From assembly GCA_028818755.1 (NCBI GenBank), contig JAPPNF010000087.1:1-64000 (forward strand): a stretch of 64,000 bases of DNA. The letters are read 5' to 3'. The notes under the pieces were generated by a model. That model searched no databases. It saw only the letters and a program-made list of their open reading frames with translations, and was not told the origin of the DNA. Positions 24,228-33,961 of the stretch are shown here, in pieces. This stretch comes from Deltaproteobacteria bacterium. GTDB lineage: Bacteria; Desulfobacterota; Binatia; UBA9968; JAJDTQ01. Numbering within the stretch: the stretch's first letter is position 1; each line of letters opens with the position of its first letter. The translations under genes and the position numbers were made by a program.

Positions 24228-25774
24228 ACGTCCTGTTCCGGTGCTCCGTCGGTCTCGAGGGCGCCGGCCATGAGCATGCCGACGCGTTCCCGGTCGATGG
24301 CGTCGGCGGGAAAGGTGTCCGACAAGGCGCCACGGGAGATCACCGCGATGCGGTCGGCGATCTGGAAGATCTCGTCGAGGTCCTGGCTGATGACCAGCAC
24401 GGCCGCGCCGTCCCGCGCCCGGTCCACCAGCGCCTGGCGGATGAGCGCGGCGGCGCCCGCGTCCACTCCCCACGTCGGCTGGTTGATGACGAGCACGCGG
24501 GGGTTCCGGTCCAGCTCCCGGCCCACGACGAACTTCTGGAGGTTGCCGCCCGACAGGGCGCCGGCCTCCTGGTCCCGGCGGCTGAAGCGTACGTCGAAGC
24601 GCTTGGCGACCCGCGCCGCCAGGGCCTTGGTGCGGTTCCCGTTGATGAAGCCGGTGTGCACCAGGTCGTCGCCGGAGGCATGGCGGGTCAAAAGCACGTT
24701 CTCGGACAACCGGAAGCCGGGCACGGCGCTGTGACCGAGGCGCTCCTCGGGCACGAAGGCCGCGCCCAGCCGTCGGCGTTCGGTGATGTCCCGGGCGCCG
24801 CACGGCTGTCCGGCGATGATGATGGACTGGGGCGTGGGAGCCAGACGTTCCCCCGACAGCGCCTCGAACAGTTCGGCCTGCCCGTTGCCGGCCACGCCCG
24901 CCACGGCTGTCACCTCGCCGCTCCGGACCTCTAGGGAGATATCGCGCAACGACACTCCGAAGGGTTTCATGGCCGCGAGAGAGAGACCGGCGATGGCGAG
25001 GGTGGCGGGTCCCGCCGGCCCCGGCGTTTCGGCGTTCACCGACTGCACGTCCGCCCCGACCATGAGCCGGGCCAGCGACGCCGCGGTTTCGGTCCTGGGG
25101 TCCACTTCCGCCACCACCCGTCCCTGGCGCAGGATGGTGGCGCGATGACAGAGCTCCCGCACCTCTTCCAGCCGGTGCGAGATGTAGAGCACCGCGTGGC
25201 CCTCTTCCGCCAACCGCTTCAACGTGACGAAGAGCTGCCGCGCCTCCTGGGGCGTCAGCACCGCGGTAGGCTCGTCCATGATCAGGAGACGCGGCTCCTG
25301 GAGCAGACAGCGCACCACCTCGATGCGCTGGCGCACGCCCACCGGCAGGTCGGCCACCAGGGCGGTGGGCTCCAGCGGCAGGCCGTATTCCGCGGAAACT
25401 CGTTCCACCCGCGATGCCAGCGACCGGAGATCGAACGGCCCGGGCACCGCCAAGGCGATGTTCTCGACCACCGTCATCGCGTCGAACAGGGAGAAGTGCT
25501 GGAAGACCATGGCGATACCGAGTCGGCGTGCCGCCCCCGGGTCCGGCACCGTGATGGTCTCGCCGCGCCAGCGAAGCCGGCCGGCAGTGGGTTGCAGCGA
25601 GCCGTAGATGATCTTGACCAGCGTGGACTTGCCGGCGCCGTTCTCGCCCAGCAGGGCGTGGATCTCGCCGGCCCGGAGGCCCAGGGTCACACGGTCGTTC
25701 GCCGTGAAATCGCCGAAGCGCTTGACGATGTCCTCGACCTCGAGGAGATAGCCGTCGCCGTCCGTGGTCTCCAT
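24218..25774 (-). CDS. Duplicated ABC ATPase of nucleoside-type importer (YufO-like)
   Basis: A 518-residue protein with two ABC domains in tandem, as in the RbsA/YufO group. The first has Walker A GENGAGKST, a Q-loop in MVFQHFSLFD, and Walker B LLIMDEP; in its signature position it has LPVGVRQRIEV instead of LSGGQ. The second has a degenerate Walker A (GVAGNGQAE) but a good LSGGNLQK signature and VINQPTWGVD, the usual asymmetry of this group. It opens the cluster behind the promoter at 25828-25856. Purine nucleosides are the likeliest cargo because a phosphoribosyltransferase is next door. Confidence 0.92.
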   Translation of the reverse strand: METTDGDGYLLEVEDIVKRFGDFTANDRVTLGLRAGEIHALLGENGAGKSTLVKIIYGSLQPTAGRLRWRGETITVPDPGAARRLGIAMVFQHFSLFDAMTVVENIALAVPGPFDLRSLASRVERVSAEYGLPLEPTALVADLPVGVRQRIEVVRCLLQEPRLLIMDEPTAVLTPQEARQLFVTLKRLAEEGHAVLYISHRLEEVRELCHRATILRQGRVVAEVDPRTETAASLARLMVGADVQSVNAETPGPAGPATLAIAGLSLAAMKPFGVSLRDISLEVRSGEVTAVAGVAGNGQAELFEALSGERLAPTPQSIIIAGQPCGARDITERRRLGAAFVPEERLGHSAVPGFRLSENVLLTRHASGDDLVHTGFINGNRTKALAARVAKRFDVRFSRRDQEAGALSGGNLQKFVVGRELDRNPRVLVINQPTWGVDAGAAALIRQALVDRARDGAAVLVISQDLDEIFQIADRIAVISRGALSDTFPADAIDRERVGMLMAGALETDGAPEQDVWA

Positions 25775-25827
25775 GAATACAGCTCGCCTGCCGCTACAAT
25801 ATGAGGTGTCCGAAAGAACGCCCGCGC

Positions 25828-25856
25828 ACTATATATGGTGTCGGCCCGCGATGCAA
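25828..25856 (-). promoter_or_regulatory. Promoter of the BMP-type transporter cluster
   Basis: On the minus strand TTGCAT (25856-25851), 17 bases, TATAGT (25833-25828). The ATPase start is about 50 bases further on. It lies in the 99-base gap downstream of the phosphoribosyltransferase stop, so the two genes are in line but have separate starts of transcription. Confidence 0.55.
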
Positions 25857-25873
25857 GCCCCTTGCGGCCGCGA

Positions 25874-26476
25874 TCACAGGCGTGGCGCGAAGGAGCCGAT
25901 CCCGAGCTTGTGCTTGATGATTTCGTCGCGAGTCAGGCCGTGCAATTCGTGTGGGAAAACCAGCCAGCGATCGGTCTCGTGCACGTAGTAGTCGGGTTCA
26001 CGGCCGGTGCGGTTGTTCCCCGGCTTGTAGTAGACGGTGGCGATGCGCGTGTCGACCGGCGCGTTGCGGCGGGACCTGTCTTTCAGGTGCGAAAGCACCG
26101 CCTCGATGCTGAGGCCCGTGTCGAACACGTCATCGACGATGAGGAGGCCCTGGTCGGCATTGACGTTGTCGATGATGTACTGCATGCCGTGGACCCGGAT
26201 GCGCGAATCCGTCTGTCCGATGCCCTTGTAGAAGGAAGTACGGATGGCGATGTGGTCGGTTTCGATGCCGAAGTAGTCCAGCAGTTCCTGAACCGCGATG
26301 CCCACGGGCGTACCGCCCCGCCATATGCCGACGATGAAGCTCGGCCGAAAGCCGCTTTCCAGGATCTGCATGCCGAGCCGGAAAGAGTCCTCGAGCAGGG
26401 CCTGGGCGTTGATGTAGGTCTTCCTGGTGGTCGCCGGCTCGGCGTGGGACAGGGGCTCCACTGGATATTCGGCCAT
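25874..26476 (-). CDS. Purine-type phosphoribosyltransferase
   Basis: A 200-residue type I phosphoribosyltransferase that attaches phosphoribose from PRPP to a base, most likely hypoxanthine/guanine or xanthine. The PRPP-binding loop is LLIVDDVFDTGLS, and an early SFIVGIWRGGTPVG loop matches the family. The start chosen is ATG 26476 (MAEYPVEPL), as the longer version adds 18 residues with no conservation signal. It lies immediately upstream of the BMP-type transporter cluster in the same direction, so import and salvage of purines probably go together. Confidence 0.85.
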   Translation of the reverse strand: MAEYPVEPLSHAEPATTRKTYINAQALLEDSFRLGMQILESGFRPSFIVGIWRGGTPVGIAVQELLDYFGIETDHIAIRTSFYKGIGQTDSRIRVHGMQYIIDNVNADQGLLIVDDVFDTGLSIEAVLSHLKDRSRRNAPVDTRIATVYYKPGNNRTGREPDYYVHETDRWLVFPHELHGLTRDEIIKHKLGIGSFAPRL

Positions 26477-26624
26477 CAACTGTTTCCTCTCGACGAGAGC
26501 GCCGGCGTGCAGCAGGCCGGGCGTGGGCAAGATCGTCCCCCCCTTTTATCGAAAATACGTGATAGTGCAAGTGGCGCCGGCGAATACGGGTTGTGGTTTG
26601 GCAGTAAGGGCGTAGATTGTATCC

Positions 26625-27980
26625 ATGGGCAAGGCAGGCAGGCGAGCCGGGGCGACCAGGCGCCCGCCTTCGACGTTCCGGTTCCATCAGATGCTGCACT
26701 TGGCGGAGGAACGGCACGTCCTGTTGCACCAATTGCTCCGGACATATGGAGACTTCATGCGCTGGCGCGGATTCCAGGACGTGTATGTGGTCAACCACCC
26801 CGATTTCATCCGCCCGGTGCTGACGCAGGACTACCGGCACTTCTCCAAGCGTACCATCGACTACCGCGTGCTGGCCCAGGTCATGGGCAACGGCCTTGTG
26901 ACCAACGACGGCCCCGGCTGGGTGCGCCAGCGCGCCCTCATGCAGCCCATGTTCGGCAATCGGCGGATCAACGCCTTCGACGGGACGATCAACGCGCTCA
27001 CGTCGTCGGTGATGGACGAGTGGGAGACGCGGGTCGGCGGGGGTACTGTCCGCATCGATCGCGAGATGAGTCGGCTCACGTTCGGGATCGTGGGCGCGAC
27101 CCTGTTCGGCAGCGATATCGAGCGGCATGCCGGCGAGGTGGCCGAGATTCTCGAAGTGGCCAACCTGAACCCGCTCGAGCCGCGCGCCCTGATGACCCTC
27201 TATTCCTGGGTCCCCACACCCCATAACCTGAAGTGGAGGCGCGCGGTACCACGGCTCGATCGTATCGTGTACGGGATGATCGAAGCGCGCCGCCGCCGGA
27301 GCGCCGGCGGCGACGACATCCTCGACTACCTGATCCGTGCACTCGACGACGAGAACGGTGAAGGAATGGACGAGCGGCAGATGCGCGACGAGGTGGTGAC
27401 GCTTATGCTGGCCGGCCATGAAACCTCGGCCAACGCCCTGGCGTGGACGCTGTACCTGCTGGGCAAGCATCCCGACGTCGAGATGCGGCTGACCGAAAGC
27501 CTGGCGGCGACCCTCGGCGGTGCGGCTGCGAGGGCTGACGACCTCCCGCGGATACCCTATCTCAAACAGGTGGTGCAGGAATCGATGCGCCTCTATCCGC
27601 CGGTATGGGCCTACGCACGACGGTCGGAGCAGGAGGAGGAGTTCGACGGGCACCTGCTGCCCGCCAACGCCTACGTCGCCGTCGTACCCTATGCGCTGCA
27701 CCGGCACCCGGAGTTCTGGGCCGACCCCGAGCGTTTCGATCCGGATCGGTTCGAGCCGAGCCGCGGCGACGCCCGCCATCCCTATTCGTATCTGCCCTTT
27801 GCCGCCGGACCGCGGACTTGTATCGGCGCCGGCATGGCCATGCTCGAAACCCAGTTGGTGCTGGCGCAGATCCTCCAGCGTTTCAAGGTCCACCTCGTTC
27901 CCGACCACCCCATCGACACCACGGCCAAGGTCACCCTCAAGCCGCGTCACGGCATTGTGGCCACGTTGAGCCGCCGGTAG
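26625..27980 (+). CDS. Cytochrome P450
   Basis: A 451-residue soluble P450 monooxygenase. Diagnostic motifs are AGHETS in the I helix (oxygen activation), ESMR as the K-helix ExxR, the PERFDPDRFEP meander, and the haem loop FAAGPRTCIGAG with the ligand Cys399. The sequence resembles the CYP class with eukaryote-like features (long K-helix to meander region), and its substrate cannot be told. No redoxin or reductase is adjacent; a ferredoxin of the usual partner type is at 6.7 kb. It is divergent from the phosphoribosyltransferase. Confidence 0.93.
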   Translation: MGKAGRRAGATRRPPSTFRFHQMLHLAEERHVLLHQLLRTYGDFMRWRGFQDVYVVNHPDFIRPVLTQDYRHFSKRTIDYRVLAQVMGNGLVTNDGPGWVRQRALMQPMFGNRRINAFDGTINALTSSVMDEWETRVGGGTVRIDREMSRLTFGIVGATLFGSDIERHAGEVAEILEVANLNPLEPRALMTLYSWVPTPHNLKWRRAVPRLDRIVYGMIEARRRRSAGGDDILDYLIRALDDENGEGMDERQMRDEVVTLMLAGHETSANALAWTLYLLGKHPDVEMRLTESLAATLGGAAARADDLPRIPYLKQVVQESMRLYPPVWAYARRSEQEEEFDGHLLPANAYVAVVPYALHRHPEFWADPERFDPDRFEPSRGDARHPYSYLPFAAGPRTCIGAGMAMLETQLVLAQILQRFKVHLVPDHPIDTTAKVTLKPRHGIVATLSRR

Positions 27981-28028
27981 CATTTCGCCGGACTCCCAAA
28001 GCATACCCTCGACAGCGGCGAATTTGCT

Positions 28029-28817
28029 TCATGACACCGTCCGCCCCACTGTAAGCACCTGCACTTCCCGCGCACCCGAACGCAGCAGGACCCTGGTGCA
28101 TTCGTTGGCCGTGGCCCCGGACGTGTAAATGTCGTCCACCAGCAGTAGCCGCATCCCTTCGACGTTCCGCCGTGGGGCGACGGCGAACGCGCCCCTGACG
28201 TTCGGCCGGCGCTCCTTCAGACTCAGACCGGTCTGGGGCGCAGTCTCCGTCTTTCGGGTCAGGATGAACGGATCCAACGGAAGCCCCCACGCCTTGCCCA
28301 CTTCCCTGCCCAGCAGCACGGCTTGATTGAAACCGCGCCAGCGTAGCCGCCGGGAATGCAGCGGTACGGGAATGATCAGGTCGAGGTCCGATGAGCGGAA
28401 CCACGGCCGACAGGCTTGCGCTGTCAGCCGCCCCAGAGGTTGTCCCAAGGACGCCTGTCTTCCGTACTTGAACCGTTGGATCACCTGCCGCAGCGGGTGG
28501 GAGGGGTCGGGTTCGCGCGGGTAGCACGCCCAGCTCCGCGCCACGGAGAACGACGGCAGCTGAAGCAGGCAGGCGCCGCACAGATGGTCGCCCTGCCATT
28601 CATGCCGGTAAGGCCGTCCACAGAGCCGGCAGAGCGGCGCCCGGACCGACTCGATCCTTGTGTCGCACGACTCGCACAAGCATCTTGACGGCCCGGCCGG
28701 CAGCCGGTTCTCGCAGGCTATGCAACAGGGCGGGAAGACGGTGTCCAGCACCTTGTCGAGGATGCGTGCCGCCAGGCACCTCCAGCGGGCTGAACCCCGT
28801 GACCGATTCCTGTCCAC
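28029..28817 (-). CDS. comF: ComF family protein
   Basis: A predicted 262-residue ComF protein, needed for DNA uptake in competent bacteria and present more widely with unclear roles. N-terminal zinc cysteines are CCIACENRL, CLCESC, CRLCG and CGAC; the C-terminal phosphoribosyltransferase-like domain carries LLLVDDIYTSGAT. The start is uncertain: GTG 28817 (VDRNRSRG) gives a near-normal length, while the open frame reaches ATG 29036 across an AT-richer stretch that looks like the promoter region of the divergent receptor gene. Confidence 0.85.
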   Translation of the reverse strand: MDRNRSRGSARWRCLAARILDKVLDTVFPPCCIACENRLPAGPSRCLCESCDTRIESVRAPLCRLCGRPYRHEWQGDHLCGACLLQLPSFSVARSWACYPREPDPSHPLRQVIQRFKYGRQASLGQPLGRLTAQACRPWFRSSDLDLIIPVPLHSRRLRWRGFNQAVLLGREVGKAWGLPLDPFILTRKTETAPQTGLSLKERRPNVRGAFAVAPRRNVEGMRLLLVDDIYTSGATANECTRVLLRSGAREVQVLTVGRTVS

Positions 28818-29083
28818 GTTCTCTTGAATCGGCTCCTTGCGGCAGGTCTTTAGTCCAAGGCTCCGGACAGGCCAACGCGACCGTCTCCCGACGAATCCCC
28901 TGTGGCCCTCTTTTTGATTGCGCCGTCCCAAAACCTTCAATAGTAACCGGTGGATGGGTTTCCATAACAGCGTGTTGAAGGTGTTGTTTGCGATTATTCT
29001 GTTCTTGAGCGCGGCGCCCAACTCGCCTTGCAGCAACGTCTTTGGTATAGCACCGTGGAACGGGCCGGATGGAGGACGGATTC

Positions 29084-31597
29084 ATGAGTAAGGCATCATC
29101 GATGAAGACGTTTCTGGCATCGCTTGCCGTGTTGACGCTGCTGGTGACGGGCGCGGCGCAGGCCGGTCCGTTCGCGCCGGCGCCGCGTGTGGTCGCCACG
29201 TACGACCGGGATTTCATCGAGCGTTCGGGCGCCCAGACGCTCCAGGAACTGCTGGACACCGGCATCATCCGCTACTTCCTCACCGGGGGTCAGTCGCTGC
29301 TCGTCCTGGTGAATGGCAGGCCTTACTCCAGCACCGGCGGCAATCTGGAATCCTTGCCCCTCTCGGCGGTGGAGCGCATCGAGGCTCTCGGCGCCGACAG
29401 CCTGGGCAGTATCGGCGGCGCCACCACGCGCGGCGCGCTCAATATCGTGCTCAGGAAGGACCTGGAGGGCTTCGAGACGCGCATGGTTACGCGGCTGCCG
29501 AGCCGGGACGGCGGCGACGGCTTGCAGGGCAGCGTCTTCTGGGGCGGCGCGTTCGGCAAGGGAGGACGCATGACCCTCGGGGTGGATGTCCTCGACCGCC
29601 AGGAAATTCCCGGAAGCAGCCGGCGGCACAGCCGCTCCTCCTGGGTCGAGGGCGGCACTTTCAGCCAGGCCCAGAACGTCAGCGTTGCCGGCAACACCAT
29701 TTTTGTCGTCCCGCGGGAGCGGAACGACGAAAACGAACTTGTGAGGAGCGACGATCCAATACGGTCGGTGGGGCTGGGCGAGTGCGACCCGGCGAAAGGT
29801 TATGTCCCCGGGCTCATGAACCCGCCCGGCATCACCACGGGCGACATGGGTTGCGGGTTCGCCTACGGCAACATCTGGTGGGACACCGCCAGCTATGCGC
29901 AAAAGAGCGCCATACTGAACCTGGACCATCCCCTCGGCGACCGGGCCAAGTTACATCTGGATGCCAATATCGCGCGGAGCGATTCCAAGTTCCGCTACGC
30001 ACCGTCGGTGGATGTGTTCTCCATTAATCCGACCCCGGCCCTGATCCAGGCGATCAACACCGCGGCCGGTGAACCCATCGCCGACAACGACGACCGGTTC
30101 TCCATCGGCCACCGCTTCGTGGGCCACGGCAACCGGGACTGGTTGACGGACACGGAGGAATACGACGTCTCCCTGAGCATTGCTGGCCGCCTGATCGGGG
30201 ATCTGGGGTACGATGCACGCATCGACGCCTACCGGCTCGACAGTTTCCTGTCCGGCAACACCCTGGTCCATGCCGGCAGGATACAGGATGAGATCGCCGC
30301 AGGGCGCTACGATGTCGTGGATCCGTTTTCCCAAGCGCCGGAGCATTTGCAGGCGATCGAGAGGAGCAGCCTGCGGGAGGAAGAGGATACCGGCCAGGAG
30401 AATCTTTCGGCCCGCTTCGCGCTGGAGGGGTCCGGTTTCACCATCGCCGGCCGCGACACGGCATGGACGGCAGGAGTCGAACTGGGCCGGGTCGAAGCGC
30501 ATCGACTCCTGCGCTTTCGCTCCAATGACGGCATGACCCACAAAGTGATCGACGTGCTCGGTTCTGGCGGAGTCAGCTTTGCCGGCGAGCGCGAAGTCAC
30601 CGCGGCCTTCGGGGAAGTGTCCCTGCCGGTGGCCGAGAGGCTGGATCTCAGAGTCGCCGGGCGCGGTGTCGAGCTCGACGATGTGGGCGGGCTGGGATCC
30701 TGGCGCGCCGGGGCCGAATACCGCCTGACCGACATCGTTACGCTGCGTGGCTCCTGGAGCACGGCAGAGGCTGCGCCCTCGATGCTTGATCTCTACGCTA
30801 CCGAGGCGCAGGGTCACCCCTACGTCCTGTGCGATCCGGGCGCCGGGCCTCCGCCCCGCACCTGCCCGGCCCCTAACGTCCGGCAGGTGACGCGCGAGGT
30901 CAAGGGCAACCCGCAGCTCGATCCTTCGGACTCCGAGAGGCTCTCCATCGGCGCCGAGGCCCGCAAGGGCCCATTCTTCCTGGCCGCGGAATGGTACGAT
31001 CTCTCGGTCTCCGGCCTGTCGGGGCTGAACACCGCCACTTGGGCGATGCTGAACCTGGATGAATGCGCGGAAGGTGGCGCGAGGGAGAACTGCATCGAGC
31101 GCAACGGCGGCGACATCACCATCCACCAGGGCTTTCGGAATATCGTCGATTCCGATATCTCGGGCATCAATACCCGGTTCGGCGGGGGAATGAGAACGAG
31201 CTGGGGCGTTGTCGGCATGCGTGGAGCTTGGCGGTACGTTATCGACGCCGGCCACCGCATCGCGGGCGTAAAGGAACGGTTCGTCATCGCCCGGAACGCC
31301 GTCCGCGTCGGGTTCCTGGCGCGGCGCGGCAATCTGAGCGCCATCTGGACCGCCAACTACCGCGGCGGCTTCAAGAACCAGACCGGCACCGGGACTTTCG
31401 GCTCCTGGACAGGACACGACGTGTCGGTGGACTGGGCCGACCCGCTGGGGTTCAAGGGCGCCCGGATCACCGGCGGCGTGTTCAATCTCACCGACACGCC
31501 GCTGACGACGGACACCGCCGACCCCTCGGCCACCGACGGGCCCACGGCCGCCGGTTGGGGACGCACCTTCTTCCTCACCCTCAACATGCGGTTCTGA
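29084..31597 (+). CDS. TonB-dependent outer-membrane receptor
   Basis: An 837-residue receptor with a signal peptide (TFLASLAVLTLLVTGAAQAG), a plug domain with ERSGAQTLQELLDTG and LSAVERIEALGADSLGSIGG, and a long beta-barrel ending in Phe (FFLTLNMRF), as the outer-membrane assembly machinery requires. ATG 29084 is preceded by GGAGG. A TonB box is not obvious in the very short region before the plug. Pairs of cysteines in the barrel (CDPGAGPPPRTC, DECAEGGARENC) suggest disulphide-closed surface loops. The transported ligand is unknown; no transport genes flank it. Confidence 0.92.
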   Translation: MSKASSMKTFLASLAVLTLLVTGAAQAGPFAPAPRVVATYDRDFIERSGAQTLQELLDTGIIRYFLTGGQSLLVLVNGRPYSSTGGNLESLPLSAVERIEALGADSLGSIGGATTRGALNIVLRKDLEGFETRMVTRLPSRDGGDGLQGSVFWGGAFGKGGRMTLGVDVLDRQEIPGSSRRHSRSSWVEGGTFSQAQNVSVAGNTIFVVPRERNDENELVRSDDPIRSVGLGECDPAKGYVPGLMNPPGITTGDMGCGFAYGNIWWDTASYAQKSAILNLDHPLGDRAKLHLDANIARSDSKFRYAPSVDVFSINPTPALIQAINTAAGEPIADNDDRFSIGHRFVGHGNRDWLTDTEEYDVSLSIAGRLIGDLGYDARIDAYRLDSFLSGNTLVHAGRIQDEIAAGRYDVVDPFSQAPEHLQAIERSSLREEEDTGQENLSARFALEGSGFTIAGRDTAWTAGVELGRVEAHRLLRFRSNDGMTHKVIDVLGSGGVSFAGEREVTAAFGEVSLPVAERLDLRVAGRGVELDDVGGLGSWRAGAEYRLTDIVTLRGSWSTAEAAPSMLDLYATEAQGHPYVLCDPGAGPPPRTCPAPNVRQVTREVKGNPQLDPSDSERLSIGAEARKGPFFLAAEWYDLSVSGLSGLNTATWAMLNLDECAEGGARENCIERNGGDITIHQGFRNIVDSDISGINTRFGGGMRTSWGVVGMRGAWRYVIDAGHRIAGVKERFVIARNAVRVGFLARRGNLSAIWTANYRGGFKNQTGTGTFGSWTGHDVSVDWADPLGFKGARITGGVFNLTDTPLTTDTADPSATDGPTAAGWGRTFFLTLNMRF

Positions 31598-31612
31598 GGC
31601 CGGCAGCTTGGG

Positions 31613-32980
31613 CTAGAGATAGTCTTCCAGCTTCACCGCGTCCATGAACGGATATTCCAGCAACTCGTACTCCGCCGGGTCGATATCGTCGGGGATGGTC
31701 GCGTCGATGCCCATCTTCGAGGTGGTGGGAAGCGAACCCTTGGGGAGCCGGGAGGCCTTGAGAGTGGGGTCGAGGTGTTTGCCGCGGGCGCCGGAGACGA
31801 TGATGACGTCCTCGTCGGGCTGGACCCGGAAGGCCATGGCGCGCTCCACCGCCATGGGGTCGGTGAGCTCGACGTCGCCGTCGGTGACCACCACGAGCTT
31901 GAGGGCGTGCAGCGACATCAGCGCCATCAGGGCGTTCTTGCCTTCGCCCGGGCGCTTGTCGATGGAAGCGTAGAGGTGCCAGTAACAGGCGCTTCCGGGG
32001 GTGGCGTAGACCGCCACGGTCTTGATGCTGGCCTCGCGCAGCGCGCGCCATCCCGCGGCCTCCAGCGGCGGCGCCTCCAGCCAGTCGTTCTCCCACGGCA
32101 TCAGGATGGTGTGGAGGATCGGGTTCCTGCGGTGGGTCACCGCCTTCACCTTGAACACCGGGTTCCAGCGGATCGAGCACTGGTGTCCGGTGAAGTCGCC
32201 GTAGCGCCCCTCGTCGATGGTCCAGCCATCGGTTGAGATCTCCCCTTCCAGGACGAGCTCGGCGTCGGCGGGCACCTCCAGGTCCACGGTCTTGCACTTG
32301 ACCAGGGGAACCGGCCGCCCGTACAGCGCGCCCGCCACGGCGAACTCGTCGTAGCCCGGCGGAGCCTTGTAGGCGGCGGCGATGAGCTCCGGAGTGCCGG
32401 TGCCGAAGGCGACGGCCAGGGGCAGCGGCTCGTTGCGCTTGAGGGCGGCCTCGTAGCTGAAGCGCATGTCCGACGGCGACACCAGGTCGATGCTGGTCTC
32501 CCGCGGCGTGCGGTACATGAGCCGGTAGCAGCCGGCGTTGCGCCGTCCGGCGTCGTCCTTTGAGACCGAGATGCCCGCCGAAAGGTAGGGGCCGCCGTCC
32601 TTCCGGTGCTGGAATGGTATCGGCAACTCGGTGAGGTCTATCTCGTCACCGGTCTTGACCACTTCCTGGGCCGTGCCCTCGGCCACCACCTCGGCCGCGA
32701 TGGGATTGTCCAGGGCGTCCATGAAGGTGCGCCCGAGGGTCCTCTGGTCGCAGCCCAGCCCCAGCGCCACCCGCTGGCGGGAACCCACCAGCCCGCCCAC
32801 CACGGGCATGGAGTAGCCCTCGACGTTTTCCATGAGGAGCGCGGTGTCGGCCTGAGCCAGCAGTGTGTTGAGATAGCGGGCTTCCACCGGCTTGGTGATG
32901 CGCCGGAGCTGTCCCTCGGCTTCCAGCAGCGCCACCAGGCCGCGCATGTCGCGGTACGGCAATCTGTCCGCTTGGCTCAT
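31613..32980 (-). CDS. UbiD-family decarboxylase
   Basis: A 455-residue prenylated-FMN-dependent (de)carboxylase. Family features include the early GYSMPVVGGLVGSRQRVALG block, PIPFQHRKDGGPYLSAGI, the active-site stretch DEGRYGDFTGHQ with the conserved Asp/Glu residues, and the late LPTTSKMGIDAT. It acts on an aromatic or unsaturated acid, reversibly. It needs a UbiX partner to make its cofactor, which is not seen here. It is the last gene of the leftward cluster that begins with the 3-hydroxyanthranilate dioxygenase, seven bases after the SDR gene. Confidence 0.92.
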   Translation of the reverse strand: MSQADRLPYRDMRGLVALLEAEGQLRRITKPVEARYLNTLLAQADTALLMENVEGYSMPVVGGLVGSRQRVALGLGCDQRTLGRTFMDALDNPIAAEVVAEGTAQEVVKTGDEIDLTELPIPFQHRKDGGPYLSAGISVSKDDAGRRNAGCYRLMYRTPRETSIDLVSPSDMRFSYEAALKRNEPLPLAVAFGTGTPELIAAAYKAPPGYDEFAVAGALYGRPVPLVKCKTVDLEVPADAELVLEGEISTDGWTIDEGRYGDFTGHQCSIRWNPVFKVKAVTHRRNPILHTILMPWENDWLEAPPLEAAGWRALREASIKTVAVYATPGSACYWHLYASIDKRPGEGKNALMALMSLHALKLVVVTDGDVELTDPMAVERAMAFRVQPDEDVIIVSGARGKHLDPTLKASRLPKGSLPTTSKMGIDATIPDDIDPAEYELLEYPFMDAVKLEDYL

Positions 32981-32987
32981 GGCAATC

Positions 32988-33752
32988 TCAGTGCATGTAG
33001 GAGCCGCCGTCCACCAGCAGCGTCTGTCCGGTGATGAAGTTGGCGGCGTCCGAGAGGAAGAACATGACGGCGCCGACGATGTCCTCGGGGTATTGGCTCC
33101 GGGGGATGGCGCGGCTCTGGATCTGCGGCACGTCGTCCTCGTCCACCAGCCCGCCGCGCATCGCCAGCAGGCTCTCGCTGCGGGTGAGGCCCGGGGCCAC
33201 GGCGTTGACGCAGATGCCGTCCTTGCCGGTGCCCCGCGCGAGCACGCGTGTGAGCGCCACCACCGCTCCCTTGGACACCGTGTAGTGGACGTAGACCGGA
33301 ATGCCCTTGAAGGGCACGCCGGAGGCGATGTTGACGATCTTGCCGGAGCCCTGCTCCTTCATGTACGGGTACACCGCCCGCGACGCCAGCCACACGCCCT
33401 TGACGTTCACGTCCATCACCTGGTCCCACTCGGCCACGCTGATCTCGTCGAACGGCGCGTAGCGGACGTCGGCGAATATCGCCGCGTTGTTCACCAGCCC
33501 GTCGATGCGGCCGTAGCGGTCGTGGGCCGCCCCGGCCAGCTCCTTGACGCTGTCCTCGCTGGTGACGTCGGCCTTGACGAAGAAGGCTTCGTCGCCGTCC
33601 TCGCGTATCCCGGAGGCGCAGGGCTCGCCGTCCAGGATGTCCGATACCACCACCCTGGCGCCGGCCTTGGCCAGCTCCTGGGAGTACACCTGGCCGATGC
33701 CGCGGGCGCCGCCGGTAACGATGATGACCTTGCCGTCGAAGTCTTGAGCCAT
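32988..33752 (-). CDS. Short-chain dehydrogenase/reductase
   Basis: A 254-residue classical SDR. NAD(P) binding is seen in VTGGARGIGQ, the NNAAIF segment, and the catalytic Tyr-x3-Lys in YVHYTVSKGAV; the Ser lies in IASGV before it. Two bases separate it from the small gene upstream, and it leads into UbiD, so it is part of one operon. It probably oxidises or reduces an intermediate of an aromatic-acid route. Confidence 0.9.
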   Translation of the reverse strand: MAQDFDGKVIIVTGGARGIGQVYSQELAKAGARVVVSDILDGEPCASGIREDGDEAFFVKADVTSEDSVKELAGAAHDRYGRIDGLVNNAAIFADVRYAPFDEISVAEWDQVMDVNVKGVWLASRAVYPYMKEQGSGKIVNIASGVPFKGIPVYVHYTVSKGAVVALTRVLARGTGKDGICVNAVAPGLTRSESLLAMRGGLVDEDDVPQIQSRAIPRSQYPEDIVGAVMFFLSDAANFITGQTLLVDGGSYMH

Positions 33753-33754
33753 AG

Positions 33755-33961
33755 TCAGTCCTCGTTGGCTACATATTTCCCGGTCTCGATCTCGCGCCCG
33801 AGCGAGCCTGCTTCGCGCAGACGGCCCCAGGCCTGGAGCACCACCCGGTAGGGCGCCTCCGGGAACTGCAGCAGGATGTCCTCGAAGTGGAGCGGGCCGT
33901 CCTTCAGCCGCTCCAGAATCTTGTCGGCCAGCGCCTCGGGGGTCATGCGGGTATCCGTCAC
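33755..33961 (-). CDS. Small winged-helix-like hypothetical protein
   Basis: A 68-residue protein with GTG 33961 overlapping the amidohydrolase stop (GTGA); ATG 33946 would give 63 residues. The order helix-helix-helix-strand (ALADKILERLKDG, HFEDILLQFPEAPYRVV, WGRLREAGSLGR) resembles a small winged helix. It lies within a metabolic operon, so it may be an accessory or regulatory subunit. No family is recognised. Confidence 0.7.
   Translation of the reverse strand: MTDTRMTPEALADKILERLKDGPLHFEDILLQFPEAPYRVVLQAWGRLREAGSLGREIETGKYVANED

Noticed and set aside
25775-25827. Purine riboswitch before the BMP transporter genes
   Set aside because: Only about 50 bases lie between the likely transcription start and the ATG, and no conserved purine-aptamer core is present.
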